Of a DNA stretch of 20,436 bases, positions 6,473 through 13,628 are shown in pieces (the stretch's first letter is position 1; each line of letters begins with the position of its first letter). Made by a program: the position numbers and the translations under genes. The stretch covers positions 1-20,436 of the IMG/VR virus record IMGVR_UViG_3300006793_000378. The stretch is one strand, 5' to 3'. Source of the DNA: a virus. The notes under the pieces were generated by a model, which was not told where the DNA came from, did not search any database, and worked only from the letters and a program-made list of their open reading frames with translations.

Positions 6473-7819
6473 ATGGCATCAAATTATTCTGCAGACCTCA
6501 AATTGGAGTTAATGACAACTGGCGAAAACGCTGGTACATGGGGTGATAAAACTAATACAAACTTAAACTTAGTACAACAAGCAATAGCTGGTTACGAACA
6601 AGTAACATTATCAAGTGGTGGTACTTTAGCTCTTGCGATGACAAACGCAACTTTATCGAACGCTAGAAACATGGTAATTAAATTTGCTACTGCATCAATT
6701 GCAGCAAGTACAATTTGTACTATACCTGATAGCATAGAAAAATTTTATATCTTTGACGCAACTGGATTAACTAACCCAGCAAACTTAACTATTAAAACTG
6801 CATCAGGCACAGGATTTACTTTAGATGCTGCTAAAATTTACGCAGCTTATTCAGACGGCACAAATTTAAAAGAAGTTTCTTTAGATACTTTAGGCGGAAC
6901 TGTAGCTGCAGGACAAATAGCATCTAATGCTGTAACAACAGCAAAAATTTTACAATCAAACGTAACACAGAATAAAATGGCACCTAATGCAGTTGGGACT
7001 GCACAAATTTTACAATCTAATGTGACTCAAAATAAAATGGCTCCCAATGCAATTGGAACTGTACAAATTTTACAAACTAATGTTAGATTAAATAAAATGG
7101 CTGCCAACTCTGTTGGACCAAGCCAATTACAATCAACTGCAGTGACTGCAGGAAGTTATACGACAGCAAACATAACTGTTGACGAAGACGGAAGATTAAC
7201 GGCTGCAGCTTCAGGAGCAGCAGGTGGAAATAACATGATCTATGTTACAACTTTAACACACGCTTCTAATCCTTCTGGAACTTACACAGCTAATCCAGCA
7301 GCGACTAAAATTCAAGTACACCTTGTTGGCGGTGGCGGAGGAGCATTCATGAATAATACACCAAACGGTGGCCCACCAAACGGTACAGCTGGACATGGTG
7401 GTTATGGAATTTTCCATACAACAATTTCAGCACCTTACTCCGTTCCCTACACAGTAGGAGCAGTAGGAACTAATGGTGGAAACAGCATAGGAGCTGGAGG
7501 CGCAACAAATTGGGGCGGTCCTAATGGACACACTGCAAACGGTGGCCCAGGTAGTCACCCAGGTGCTTCTGGAACTTTTGGACCTTCAACTCAAGGAGTT
7601 GATATGACACCTAACTACAATAACCAAAAATCTTCAAGAAGTTTTATTTTTGGATATGGAACATATGTTAACGGAGGACCAAGTGGAACTTTCTTAGGAC
7701 AGGAAAGTAGAGGTGGTACCCCTGCTACTGTACCTGGATCACCATCAAGCCAAGCTTCGCCTGCTTCTCTTTATAACACTAAGGGTGGAATTGTAATTTA
7801 CGAGGATATAGCAGGATAA
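6473..7819 (+). CDS. Tail fibre-like protein with glycine-rich tip
   Basis: The protein has 448 residues in three parts. Residues 1-155 begin ASNYSADLKLELMTTGENAGTWG, the usual N-terminus of marine phage fibres that attaches to the tail. Residues 157-216 are three 20-residue repeats of the type AKILQSNVTQNKMAPNAVGT, likely a shaft. Residues about 280-448 are Gly/Asn/Pro-rich (HLVGGGGGAF, GHGGYG, NGGPGSHPG), resembling the glycine-rich receptor-recognition domains of some phage adhesins. It ends in KGGIVIYEDIAG. It probably recognises the host surface. AAGGA precedes the ATG by 6 nt. The glycine-rich part would be expected to vary fast between relatives. Confidence 0.8.
   Translation: MASNYSADLKLELMTTGENAGTWGDKTNTNLNLVQQAIAGYEQVTLSSGGTLALAMTNATLSNARNMVIKFATASIAASTICTIPDSIEKFYIFDATGLTNPANLTIKTASGTGFTLDAAKIYAAYSDGTNLKEVSLDTLGGTVAAGQIASNAVTTAKILQSNVTQNKMAPNAVGTAQILQSNVTQNKMAPNAIGTVQILQTNVRLNKMAANSVGPSQLQSTAVTAGSYTTANITVDEDGRLTAAASGAAGGNNMIYVTTLTHASNPSGTYTANPAATKIQVHLVGGGGGAFMNNTPNGGPPNGTAGHGGYGIFHTTISAPYSVPYTVGAVGTNGGNSIGAGGATNWGGPNGHTANGGPGSHPGASGTFGPSTQGVDMTPNYNNQKSSRSFIFGYGTYVNGGPSGTFLGQESRGGTPATVPGSPSSQASPASLYNTKGGIVIYEDIAG
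6941..7120 (+). repeat. Three tandem 60-bp repeats in fibre gene
   Basis: Three in-frame 60-bp units run without gaps, each coding 20 residues (A/V-K/Q-ILQSNVTQNKMAPNA-GT pattern). Copies one and two are near identical in protein and differ mostly at silent positions; the third is diverged (TNVRLNKMAANSVGP). Each copy contains ACAATTTTACAA-like or AATAAAATGGC blocks. Copy number could change by recombination and so change shaft length. Confidence 0.85.
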
Positions 7820-7823
7820 TAAT

Positions 7824-8243
7824 ATGGCAGCTACAATAATTCATAGAGATGATAGTATTATTAAAATCGCTCCTCCAGGAGTTGATCCAAATGATATCTG
7901 CCCAAACTGGTCTATCGAAGCAACAACTATGGAAATAAGTGACGCTGATTACGATTGGCTTGTTCAAGGTAATAGTTTTAATTTTGATGGGACTACTTTT
8001 ACACAGCAGCCTGCAGTCGAAACAATTAGAATTTTAGTAAATTGGCAAGAAGAGATTGATAATACGATTGCAGCTTATGAAGCGGTGAAAGGCTTTCCTA
8101 TAAATCAACCGGATGCTGATAATGCACTTACTTTAATTAGAGCTTTAGACAGAGACACATGTCCTGCTAACCCAAGTCACCCTATCGATACAATTCTTGC
8201 TGAAGCGGGCACACCAATTCGTCCTCTTATATCAATGAAATAA
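7824..8243 (+). CDS. Small fibre-associated protein, 139 aa
   Basis: This soluble protein directly follows the fibre gene. Its N-terminal half is beta-like (TIIHRDDSIIKI, ISDADYDWLVQGNSFNFDGTTFTQQP) and its C-terminal half is helical (NWQEEIDNTIAAYEAVKGFP and ALTLIRALD). That layout, size and position resemble phage tail-fibre assembly chaperones, which have a beta N-terminus and a helical C-terminus. There is no clear family motif, so this is a positional guess. The stop is followed by a small hairpin and a promoter-like element. Confidence 0.6.
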   Translation: MAATIIHRDDSIIKIAPPGVDPNDICPNWSIEATTMEISDADYDWLVQGNSFNFDGTTFTQQPAVETIRILVNWQEEIDNTIAAYEAVKGFPINQPDADNALTLIRALDRDTCPANPSHPIDTILAEAGTPIRPLISMK

Positions 8244-8248
8244 TAATT

Positions 8249-8281
8249 GTAATTTAGACTTGATTCTAATATAAGAATCAT
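8249..8281 (+). promoter_or_regulatory. Weak promoter-like site and small hairpin
   Basis: TTGTAA (8249-8254) and TATAAG (8271-8276) are 16 nt apart, a plausible but weak sigma70-type pair. TGATTCT (8262-8268) and AGAATCA (8275-8281) can form a 7-bp stem with a 6-nt loop in the same place. Both are AT-rich and may be chance. The spot separates the fibre genes from the accessory genes, where a new transcript start would make sense. Confidence 0.2.
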
Positions 8282-8282
8282 A

Positions 8283-9047
8283 ATGATTTATAAGAACATT
8301 GAATTCAAAGCAGATAGTTTAATCATTCAATCACATACAGATTTAAATATTTTACCACAACCTATCAAACTAAATATTCCAAAATGGTTTAAGTCTTTAA
8401 ATCATAGTGCTGATGATAAAACAATTAAAGGCTGCATACCTTTTTTAGAAACATTACAATCAGGATATTTAATTAGAAACTATCAGGATACTCGAATAAA
8501 ACATAATGTGTTAAATGAATGGAAAGGTACTGATGGAAAAAAAATTCATGGTAAAGGAGAGGTAACGTATTCGATCTCTGATCCTGAACTCGGTCGAAAA
8601 TTAAACTATCCAGAAGGGCCTCAATTACATAAACCAGGACAATTAGGAGAATCACCTCTTGTTGAAAAAAATAAAAATTTAGAATTTCACAAAATTTTAA
8701 ACCCTTGGATTATTGTTACGCCTCCTGGTTATTCTTGTCTTTTTACAGCACCTCTTAATAACAGAGATGATAGGTTTGAGATTGTATCTGGCATCGTAGC
8801 CACTGATAATTATTATAATCATATTAACTTTCCTTTAACTTTAAATGGTGATAAATATGAACACATAGATACTATTATTGAAGTGGGAACACCTGTTGCA
8901 CAAGTAATACCCTTTAAAAGAGAATCTTGGTCACACTCGATAGGTCTTGTTGATATAAAGAAAAAATATAGTGTTATTAATACTATACAAGCAAGTTTTT
9001 TACATGCTTACAAAAGGTTTTTTTGGAGAAAAGCAAAATGGAAATAA
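8283..9047 (+). CDS. Conserved cyanophage/pelagiphage protein (DUF6065-like)
   Basis: This 254-residue protein has a hallmark set I recall from unknown proteins of marine cyanophages and pelagiphages: IPKWFKSL at 32-39, NPWIIVTPPGYSCLF at 140-154, GIVATD near 170, NFPLTLNG near 182-189, and GTPVAQVIPFKRESW at 202-216. The family number DUF6065 is from memory. It looks beta-rich with conserved Trp, Pro and His and no membrane segment. Where relatives usually have GIVDTD, this protein has GIVATD, so one acidic residue is lost. The function is unknown; the ordered conserved polar residues could suggest an enzyme. The start has no clear Shine-Dalgarno sequence and overlaps nothing upstream. Confidence 0.7.
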   Translation: MIYKNIEFKADSLIIQSHTDLNILPQPIKLNIPKWFKSLNHSADDKTIKGCIPFLETLQSGYLIRNYQDTRIKHNVLNEWKGTDGKKIHGKGEVTYSISDPELGRKLNYPEGPQLHKPGQLGESPLVEKNKNLEFHKILNPWIIVTPPGYSCLFTAPLNNRDDRFEIVSGIVATDNYYNHINFPLTLNGDKYEHIDTIIEVGTPVAQVIPFKRESWSHSIGLVDIKKKYSVINTIQASFLHAYKRFFWRKAKWK

Positions 9048-9607
9048 AAAATCTAGTAAAGGTTTATGATGAGGCTATCAGTCAGGGTGATGTAAACAAG
9101 ATCATTATGTATTGTAAAAGCGTAGAGGAATTTCAAAAAGGTAAGATAGGTGATAACATAGGTGTTGAAGATACAAATATTAGAAAAGTTTTATTACATG
9201 AGGTAGTTCCTGTTAAAAAAAGTATGACAATGGCTTTTATTCATAATTTTTTAAAGACAACTTTCTTTCAATACTTCTTTAGATACAAACAAGAGACAGG
9301 ATGTACTCTTAATATGAATTTTTTAAATGAAATGAGCATACTAAAATATGAACCAGGGCATTTTTTTAAACCACACTTTGATGCAGGTACGTCCCCTGTT
9401 AGAAATATGAGTTTTATTTTGATGTTAAATAATGATTACGAAGGTGGTCAATTAAGTTTTTTTGATCCTGATTGTAAAACAAATGAATATACGGTAGATG
9501 TTAAACCAGGCAGATTAATTATTTGGCCTAGTTATTGGATGTTTCCACATGGAGTAAAGCCAGTAACAAAAGGAATAAGATATGCCATAGTTTCGTGGGG
9601 TCAATGA
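9038..9607 (+). CDS. Prolyl-4-hydroxylase-type 2OG-Fe(II) oxygenase (second of four)
   Basis: This 189-residue protein has a clear P4H-like core: YEPGHFFKPHFDAG places His113 and Asp115, the FILMLNNDYEGGQLSFF strand follows, and WMFPHGVKPVTKG gives His171, with Arg181 in IRYAIVSW for 2-oxoglutarate. All iron and cofactor residues are present, so it is probably active. Related enzymes hydroxylate proline or lysine in proteins, but the substrate is not known here. I prefer ATG 9038 (GGAGAA 7 nt upstream) over the TTG at 9023. It overlaps the previous gene by 10 nt and the next by an ATGA junction. The first 80 residues are helical and specific to phage versions. Confidence 0.85.
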   Translation: MEIKNLVKVYDEAISQGDVNKIIMYCKSVEEFQKGKIGDNIGVEDTNIRKVLLHEVVPVKKSMTMAFIHNFLKTTFFQYFFRYKQETGCTLNMNFLNEMSILKYEPGHFFKPHFDAGTSPVRNMSFILMLNNDYEGGQLSFFDPDCKTNEYTVDVKPGRLIIWPSYWMFPHGVKPVTKGIRYAIVSWGQ

Positions 9608-10152
9608 TGGAAGGTAAATATAAAAAAATAGAAAATTTTGTATCGCAAGACGTTTTAGATCTTTTAAAAAATTATTGTAAAATTACTCATAGAATAAATT
9701 GTGATGAGTTTGACACACAACCTGGACACACAACAACAGGTTATTATGGTCATCCTATAATGGAAGCCTTAATGATTAAACAAACCAAAAAGATTTCTGA
9801 AATTGTAGGTAAAAAAGTAATGCCAACTTATTCATATTGGCGATCTTACACTATGGGTGATATTTTACCAAAGCATAAGGATAGACCTGAATGTGAATAT
9901 AGTGTTACTTTAATGATAGACTCATGTGGTACAGAGTGGCCTATATATTTAGAGGGGACCCCTATCAATTTAAAGCCAGGTGATGGTGTTGTTTATAAAG
10001 GATGTGAGGCCGAACATTGGAGAAAAACCTTTACTGGAGATTATCACGCTCAATGTTTTCTACATTACTACGATCCTGAAACAAATAAAGAAGCGCAAGC
10101 TGTAGATGGAAGAGCGTTATGGGGTATGAAAAAACCTATCATGCCTATTTAA
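9604..10152 (+). CDS. 2OG-Fe(II) oxygenase-like protein (third of four)
   Basis: This 182-residue protein shows MGDILPKHKDRPECEYSVTL, in which His91 and Asp93 form the HxD pair, and YKGCEAEHWRKTF with His138, followed by HAQCFLHYYD. This PKHKDRP...PGDGVVYKG...EHWR pattern is typical of an oxygenase group in cyanophages and pelagiphages. The usual 2-oxoglutarate-binding arginine after the last histidine is not at the expected place, although Arg140 lies just past His138. The preferred start is ATG 9604, which overlaps the previous stop (ATGATG; 9607 is possible). A longer frame beginning at 9535 lies in the previous gene and is not needed. Confidence 0.75.
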   Translation: MMEGKYKKIENFVSQDVLDLLKNYCKITHRINCDEFDTQPGHTTTGYYGHPIMEALMIKQTKKISEIVGKKVMPTYSYWRSYTMGDILPKHKDRPECEYSVTLMIDSCGTEWPIYLEGTPINLKPGDGVVYKGCEAEHWRKTFTGDYHAQCFLHYYDPETNKEAQAVDGRALWGMKKPIMPI

Positions 10153-10210
10153 GTTAATAGAAACAGAGTTTTTAAGGTACTAGCCCTTTGTTTATTTATT
10201 AAACTGAAGA

Positions 10211-10219
10211 TGTTATAAT
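10211..10219 (+). promoter_or_regulatory. Extended -10 promoter, possibly giving a leaderless transcript
   Basis: TGTTATAAT is a perfect extended -10 element. Transcription would start about 6-7 nt downstream, at or next to the ATG at 10225. There is no good Shine-Dalgarno sequence before that ATG. TTTATT at 10191-10196, 17 nt upstream, is a weak -35 candidate. The 72-nt gap in which it lies is one of the longest between genes in the window. Confidence 0.4.
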
Positions 10220-10224
10220 CTGAC

Positions 10225-12408
10225 ATGCCTTTAGCAAAAGTAAAAATAGAACCCGGATTTGATAAGCAGTCTACACCTGCAGATGCAGAGGGACGTTGGG
10301 TAGATGGTGATAATGTAAGATTTAGATATGGTGAGCCTGAAAAAATAGGTGGCTGGTCAGCATTAGTAGATAATAAAATAATTGGTGCTGCTAGAGGACA
10401 ACATGTTTGGGCAGACACTGATGGTAAAAGATACGCTGCAATAGGCACTGACAAAGTTTTAATTATTTATTATGAAGGTGCTTTTTATGACATTACTCCA
10501 CTTGAAACAGATAACTACCAAACGGGCGCTAACATAACAACAACCAACGCATCAGCTACCGTTACGATTACAACAACAGGTGCTCACAATTTAGAAGTTG
10601 GAGAAATAACAACGTTTGCAAATGCAGGATCATTCAATGCAGGCCAAACAGGTTTTACAGCTACAAGTTTTGATGATCAATTGTTTGAAGTTCAAACGGT
10701 ACCGACTACAAAAACTTTTACAATTACGATGCCTTCAGCAGAGACAGGCTCAGGGACAACGAACAACGGAACATTAGATGTACGACCCTACGAACCAGTT
10801 GGACCATTAAATCAAACTTATGGATATGGGTGGGGCACATACCTTTTTGGAGGACGATCAGTTGCAGCAACCACTACAACAATTAATAATGGTGGTAATA
10901 TGCTTGTTGGTGCATCTTCTGTTGTTCTTACAAGCACAGCAAACTTACCGTTGACTAACGGTAAATTAAGAATTGGTTCTGAGGATATGAGCTACACAAC
11001 TAACACCACAGGAACAAACACCATTAGTGGAATAACTCGAGGCATAAACGGAACAACAGCAGCAGAACACACTAACGGTGCGACTGTGACTGACATTACA
11101 GATTTTGTGGGTTGGGGCGATGCTTCTGCATCAAGCACAGTAACAATTGAACCTGCCAACTGGTCTTTTGATAATTTTGGAAGTATTTTGATCGCTACAA
11201 TTTCTAATGGAAAAACTTTTACTTGGGACCCAACGGCAGGTAACGCATTACAAACTAGAGCTGTTATAGGCTCTGGAATGCCAACAAGATCTGTAATGAC
11301 AATAGTATCAGACAGAGACAGGCATTTATTTCATTTAGGAACGGAAACAACTATTGGCACTCCGTCAACGCAAGATAAAATGTTTATTAGATTCTCCGAC
11401 CAAGAAAGCACAAGTGATTATGCACCAACATCAACGAACACCGCAGGGACATTTAGATTAGACGATGGCACAAAAATTGTAGGAGCTTTTAAAGGTAAAG
11501 ATTATATTTTAGTTTTAACTGATACAGCTGCTTATGAAATGCAATTTGTGGGTCCACCTTTTACTTTTTCAATTAGAAAAGTAGGATCTAACAATGGTTT
11601 AATTGGGCAACATGCGGGAGTATTTGCAAACGGTGCTGTATATTGGATGGGTAAAACAGGTGGCTTTTATGGTTATGATGGAACTGTAAAATCATTACCC
11701 TGTTTAGTAGAAGATTATGTTTTTACCACTGATGGTAGTAATCCTGGGTTAAATTATAATTCAGGGCAATTAGTTTTTGGTGGAATAAATGAATTGTATT
11801 CTGAAATAAATTGGTTTTATCCAACAAACTCGTCATCGGTTATAGATAGAGTGGTAACTTATAATTTTGCTGAGGGTGTTTGGACTACAGGAACCCTCGA
11901 TAGAACAACGTGGATAGGCTCTACAGTTTACGAACAGCCTTATGCTACGGATTATAACGCTTCTGACGCTCCTACATTCCCAGTTGTAAATGGTGTGTCG
12001 AACGGAGCTTCAATTTATTACGCACATGAGATTGGAGTCAATCAAGCCAATGGTGATGGCACAGAGACAGCTATTACTTCTTTTATTAAATCAGGAGAGT
12101 TTGATTTAAACGGTAATTCAGGTGTTCCAGGAGATGGAGAATATTTAATGAGTATTAAAAGATTCTTACCTGACTTTAAAAGGATAGATGGTAACGCAAA
12201 AATTACAATATATTTAAATGAGTTTCCACAAGGCACGACCGCTGCTTCTAGCCCATTAGGGCCTTTTACTATTACTTCCTCTACAAAAAAGGTAGATACA
12301 AGAGCAAGAGCTAGGTTAGCTGCAGTGCAAATAGAGAATGAAAACTTGAACGAGAGCTGGAGATATGGCGCGTTCAGATTTGATGTCAGAGTAGATGGTA
12401 GAAGATAA
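10225..12408 (+). CDS. Large beta-propeller-like tail protein (P22 gp10 / nozzle type)
   Basis: The protein has 727 residues. It opens with PLAKVKIEPGFDKQSTPADA and RWVDGDNVRFRYGEPEKIGGW, the standard start of a very common marine podovirus protein. Repeated aromatic-Gly-Asp blades follow, such as YAAIGTDKVLII, RHLFHLGTETT and AVYWMGKTGGFYGYDG, consistent with a beta-propeller as in tail-tube nozzle proteins (T7 gp12 or P22 gp10). A Thr-rich insertion at about 100-160 resembles an immunoglobulin-like domain. It ends YGAFRFDVRVDGRR. The likely role is the tail tube end, holding DNA in and closing the tail. No enzyme motif is seen. A promoter-like site sits just before the ATG. Its end overlaps the next ATG by one base. 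Confidence 0.75.
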   Translation: MPLAKVKIEPGFDKQSTPADAEGRWVDGDNVRFRYGEPEKIGGWSALVDNKIIGAARGQHVWADTDGKRYAAIGTDKVLIIYYEGAFYDITPLETDNYQTGANITTTNASATVTITTTGAHNLEVGEITTFANAGSFNAGQTGFTATSFDDQLFEVQTVPTTKTFTITMPSAETGSGTTNNGTLDVRPYEPVGPLNQTYGYGWGTYLFGGRSVAATTTTINNGGNMLVGASSVVLTSTANLPLTNGKLRIGSEDMSYTTNTTGTNTISGITRGINGTTAAEHTNGATVTDITDFVGWGDASASSTVTIEPANWSFDNFGSILIATISNGKTFTWDPTAGNALQTRAVIGSGMPTRSVMTIVSDRDRHLFHLGTETTIGTPSTQDKMFIRFSDQESTSDYAPTSTNTAGTFRLDDGTKIVGAFKGKDYILVLTDTAAYEMQFVGPPFTFSIRKVGSNNGLIGQHAGVFANGAVYWMGKTGGFYGYDGTVKSLPCLVEDYVFTTDGSNPGLNYNSGQLVFGGINELYSEINWFYPTNSSSVIDRVVTYNFAEGVWTTGTLDRTTWIGSTVYEQPYATDYNASDAPTFPVVNGVSNGASIYYAHEIGVNQANGDGTETAITSFIKSGEFDLNGNSGVPGDGEYLMSIKRFLPDFKRIDGNAKITIYLNEFPQGTTAASSPLGPFTITSSTKKVDTRARARLAAVQIENENLNESWRYGAFRFDVRVDGRR

Positions 12409-12572
12409 TGGCAAAGATAACAATACAAATACCTGAGCCTAAAACAGAATACTCTCAAGAAGACCAAAGACAAATACTACAAGCTTTTAGAACCTTACAG
12501 TCTCAGTTGAACTTTTCATATGAGAATGATATAAAAAATGACACTAATGCATTTAACTATTTTTTATCCTAA
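12408..12572 (+). CDS. Small conserved phage protein, 54 aa
   Basis: The ORF is joined to both neighbours by one-base TAATG overlaps. It begins AKITIQIPEPKTEYSQED and continues with a helical RQILQAFRTLQSQLNF and an acidic end. This small protein beside the large tail protein is familiar from marine podoviruses (recollection). The amphipathic helix at about residues 20-35 could bind another virion protein. It is too short for a recognisable domain. Confidence 0.65.
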   Translation: MAKITIQIPEPKTEYSQEDQRQILQAFRTLQSQLNFSYENDIKNDTNAFNYFLS

Positions 12573-12913
12573 TGACCATACAATATAAAAACCAAGGTAT
12601 AAATTTAACCACAACAGGCACAGCCTCTGTTTTAACGTGTCCTACAAGTGCTACTTTTTTAATAAGACAAGTACAAGTTGATAATTCTAGCGGAAGTCCA
12701 GTAAACTTATCCGTGCAAGTAACTGATACATCTGCTTCAACTACTTACTCAATTTCAAGGAAAGCCATTGCTGCTAACACTGTTTCAAATATAATTACGC
12801 AAACATTAGTTTTAGAAGGCGGTGATATTTTAAAAATGACTGCTGGAACAGCAAACGAGATACAAGGCATTATATCCTACGCACAATTAGATAGATCTCA
12901 GGAAAATGGTTAA
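12572..12913 (+). CDS. Small virion structural protein, 113 aa
   Basis: This is a Thr/Ser-rich, beta-only protein (QGINLTTTGTASVLTCPTSA, FLIRQVQVDNSSGSPVNL, ILKMTAGTANEIQGIISYAQL). It resembles the small beta-sandwich proteins of marine podovirus tails that are often annotated as virion structural. There is one cysteine, no signal peptide and no membrane segment. It is coupled to the previous gene by TAATG and overlaps the following oxygenase-like gene by 8 nt. The exact location in the particle is unknown. Confidence 0.65.
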   Translation: MTIQYKNQGINLTTTGTASVLTCPTSATFLIRQVQVDNSSGSPVNLSVQVTDTSASTTYSISRKAIAANTVSNIITQTLVLEGGDILKMTAGTANEIQGIISYAQLDRSQENG

Positions 12914-13481
12914 AAAAACAGTTTTATTCACCGAGTCTATACAGCGCTTAAAAATAATGAACGATGACTTTAATAATCTTTTATTGTCTAAATTAAAAGA
13001 AGCAGAAGATAAAAACTATTTAAATGAAGCCTCTAACATTTTTGGAGTTCAAACTAAAGATGTGATGTGTGAAGAAATATTTAAGGTTATTGAAGTTCTT
13101 ATGGACCAATGTTTAACAGATTTATTCGGAAGTTGTAAAACAAAATTTCACATTACAAACTTTTGGATCAACAAGAACAATAAAGGATCATTCAATAGAA
13201 CGCACGTCCATCCGGGATGTCAACTTTCTGCAGTCTATTATGTCAAAGCACCAAAAAATTGTGGGGACATTGTATTTTCTAATCCTAATGTAGCCTCTGT
13301 TATGCAAGGTTTTGACAAGCTAAAGGAACCAGAATTTCAATCCGAGTGGTCAGTTAAACCAGAAGATGGATTATTTATTTTATTTCCATCATATATGCCT
13401 CATGAGGTACACCCTAACCAAAGTGATGAAGAAAGAATATCTGCTGCATTTAACGTACAAGTAGAGTTGTTAGATGGGTAA
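12906..13481 (+). CDS. 2OG-Fe(II) oxygenase-like protein, TIGR02466 type (fourth of four)
   Basis: The core resembles the TIGR02466 family of putative 2OG-Fe(II) oxygenases: FNRTHVHPGCQLSAVYYVKAP (His100 and His102), GLFILFPSYMPHEVHPN (His166), and DEERISAAFN with Arg177. Residues in the iron and 2-oxoglutarate positions are present, although the HxD pair is replaced by HxH, as is usual in this group. The first 80 residues are a helical phage-specific part. It is in the middle of virion genes and coupled to both neighbours (8-nt overlap upstream, 8-nt overlap downstream). The substrate is unknown. Confidence 0.8.
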   Translation: MVKKTVLFTESIQRLKIMNDDFNNLLLSKLKEAEDKNYLNEASNIFGVQTKDVMCEEIFKVIEVLMDQCLTDLFGSCKTKFHITNFWINKNNKGSFNRTHVHPGCQLSAVYYVKAPKNCGDIVFSNPNVASVMQGFDKLKEPEFQSEWSVKPEDGLFILFPSYMPHEVHPNQSDEERISAAFNVQVELLDG

Positions 13482-13608
13482 AAGAAAACCGTTATTTGGT
13501 GTAAGTAATTATGTTAAAAGAACTAGGAAAAAAAGGCCTGGCAGACATAATAAAAGTTGGTCTAAAAGAATACCACGGAGAAAACGCAATCGTGGACAGG
13601 GGCGATAA
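13474..13608 (+). CDS. Small Arg/Lys-rich conserved protein, 44 aa
   Basis: The protein is almost entirely basic: KRKPLFGVSNYVKRTRKKRP, then GRHNKSWSKRIPRRKRNRGQGR. I recall near-identical tiny proteins in pelagiphages and cyanophages (KRTRKKRPG and RGQGR at the end), but cannot check this. It starts inside the end of the oxygenase-like gene. Such charge suggests binding to DNA or RNA. A competing ORF at 13511-13618 in another frame looks less convincing. Confidence 0.65.
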   Translation: MGKRKPLFGVSNYVKRTRKKRPGRHNKSWSKRIPRRKRNRGQGR

Positions 13609-13628
13609 ATTATTGTAACTATTCATTT

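Noticed and set aside
9535-9603. Longer start for the third oxygenase-like gene
   Set aside because: The added residues lie wholly in the previous gene and do not look like protein of this family; ATG 9604 forms the usual overlap.
9951-9964. AGGGG-A-CCCCT palindrome considered as a terminator
   Set aside because: It has a one-base centre, no T-run after it, and lies within coding sequence of the third oxygenase-like gene.
10152-10224. Gap examined for an intrinsic terminator or small RNA
   Set aside because: No GC-rich stem with T-tract is present; only a promoter-like site could be supported.
12042-12473. 143-codon ORF on the minus strand
   Set aside because: It lies opposite the end of the large tail gene and the 54-aa gene, has no good ribosome binding site, and all other genes are on the plus strand.
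13511-13618. 35-codon ORF in another frame inside the small basic gene
   Set aside because: It reads like a plausible peptide, but the Arg/Lys-rich frame at 13474 has a family-like pattern and better fit to its neighbours.
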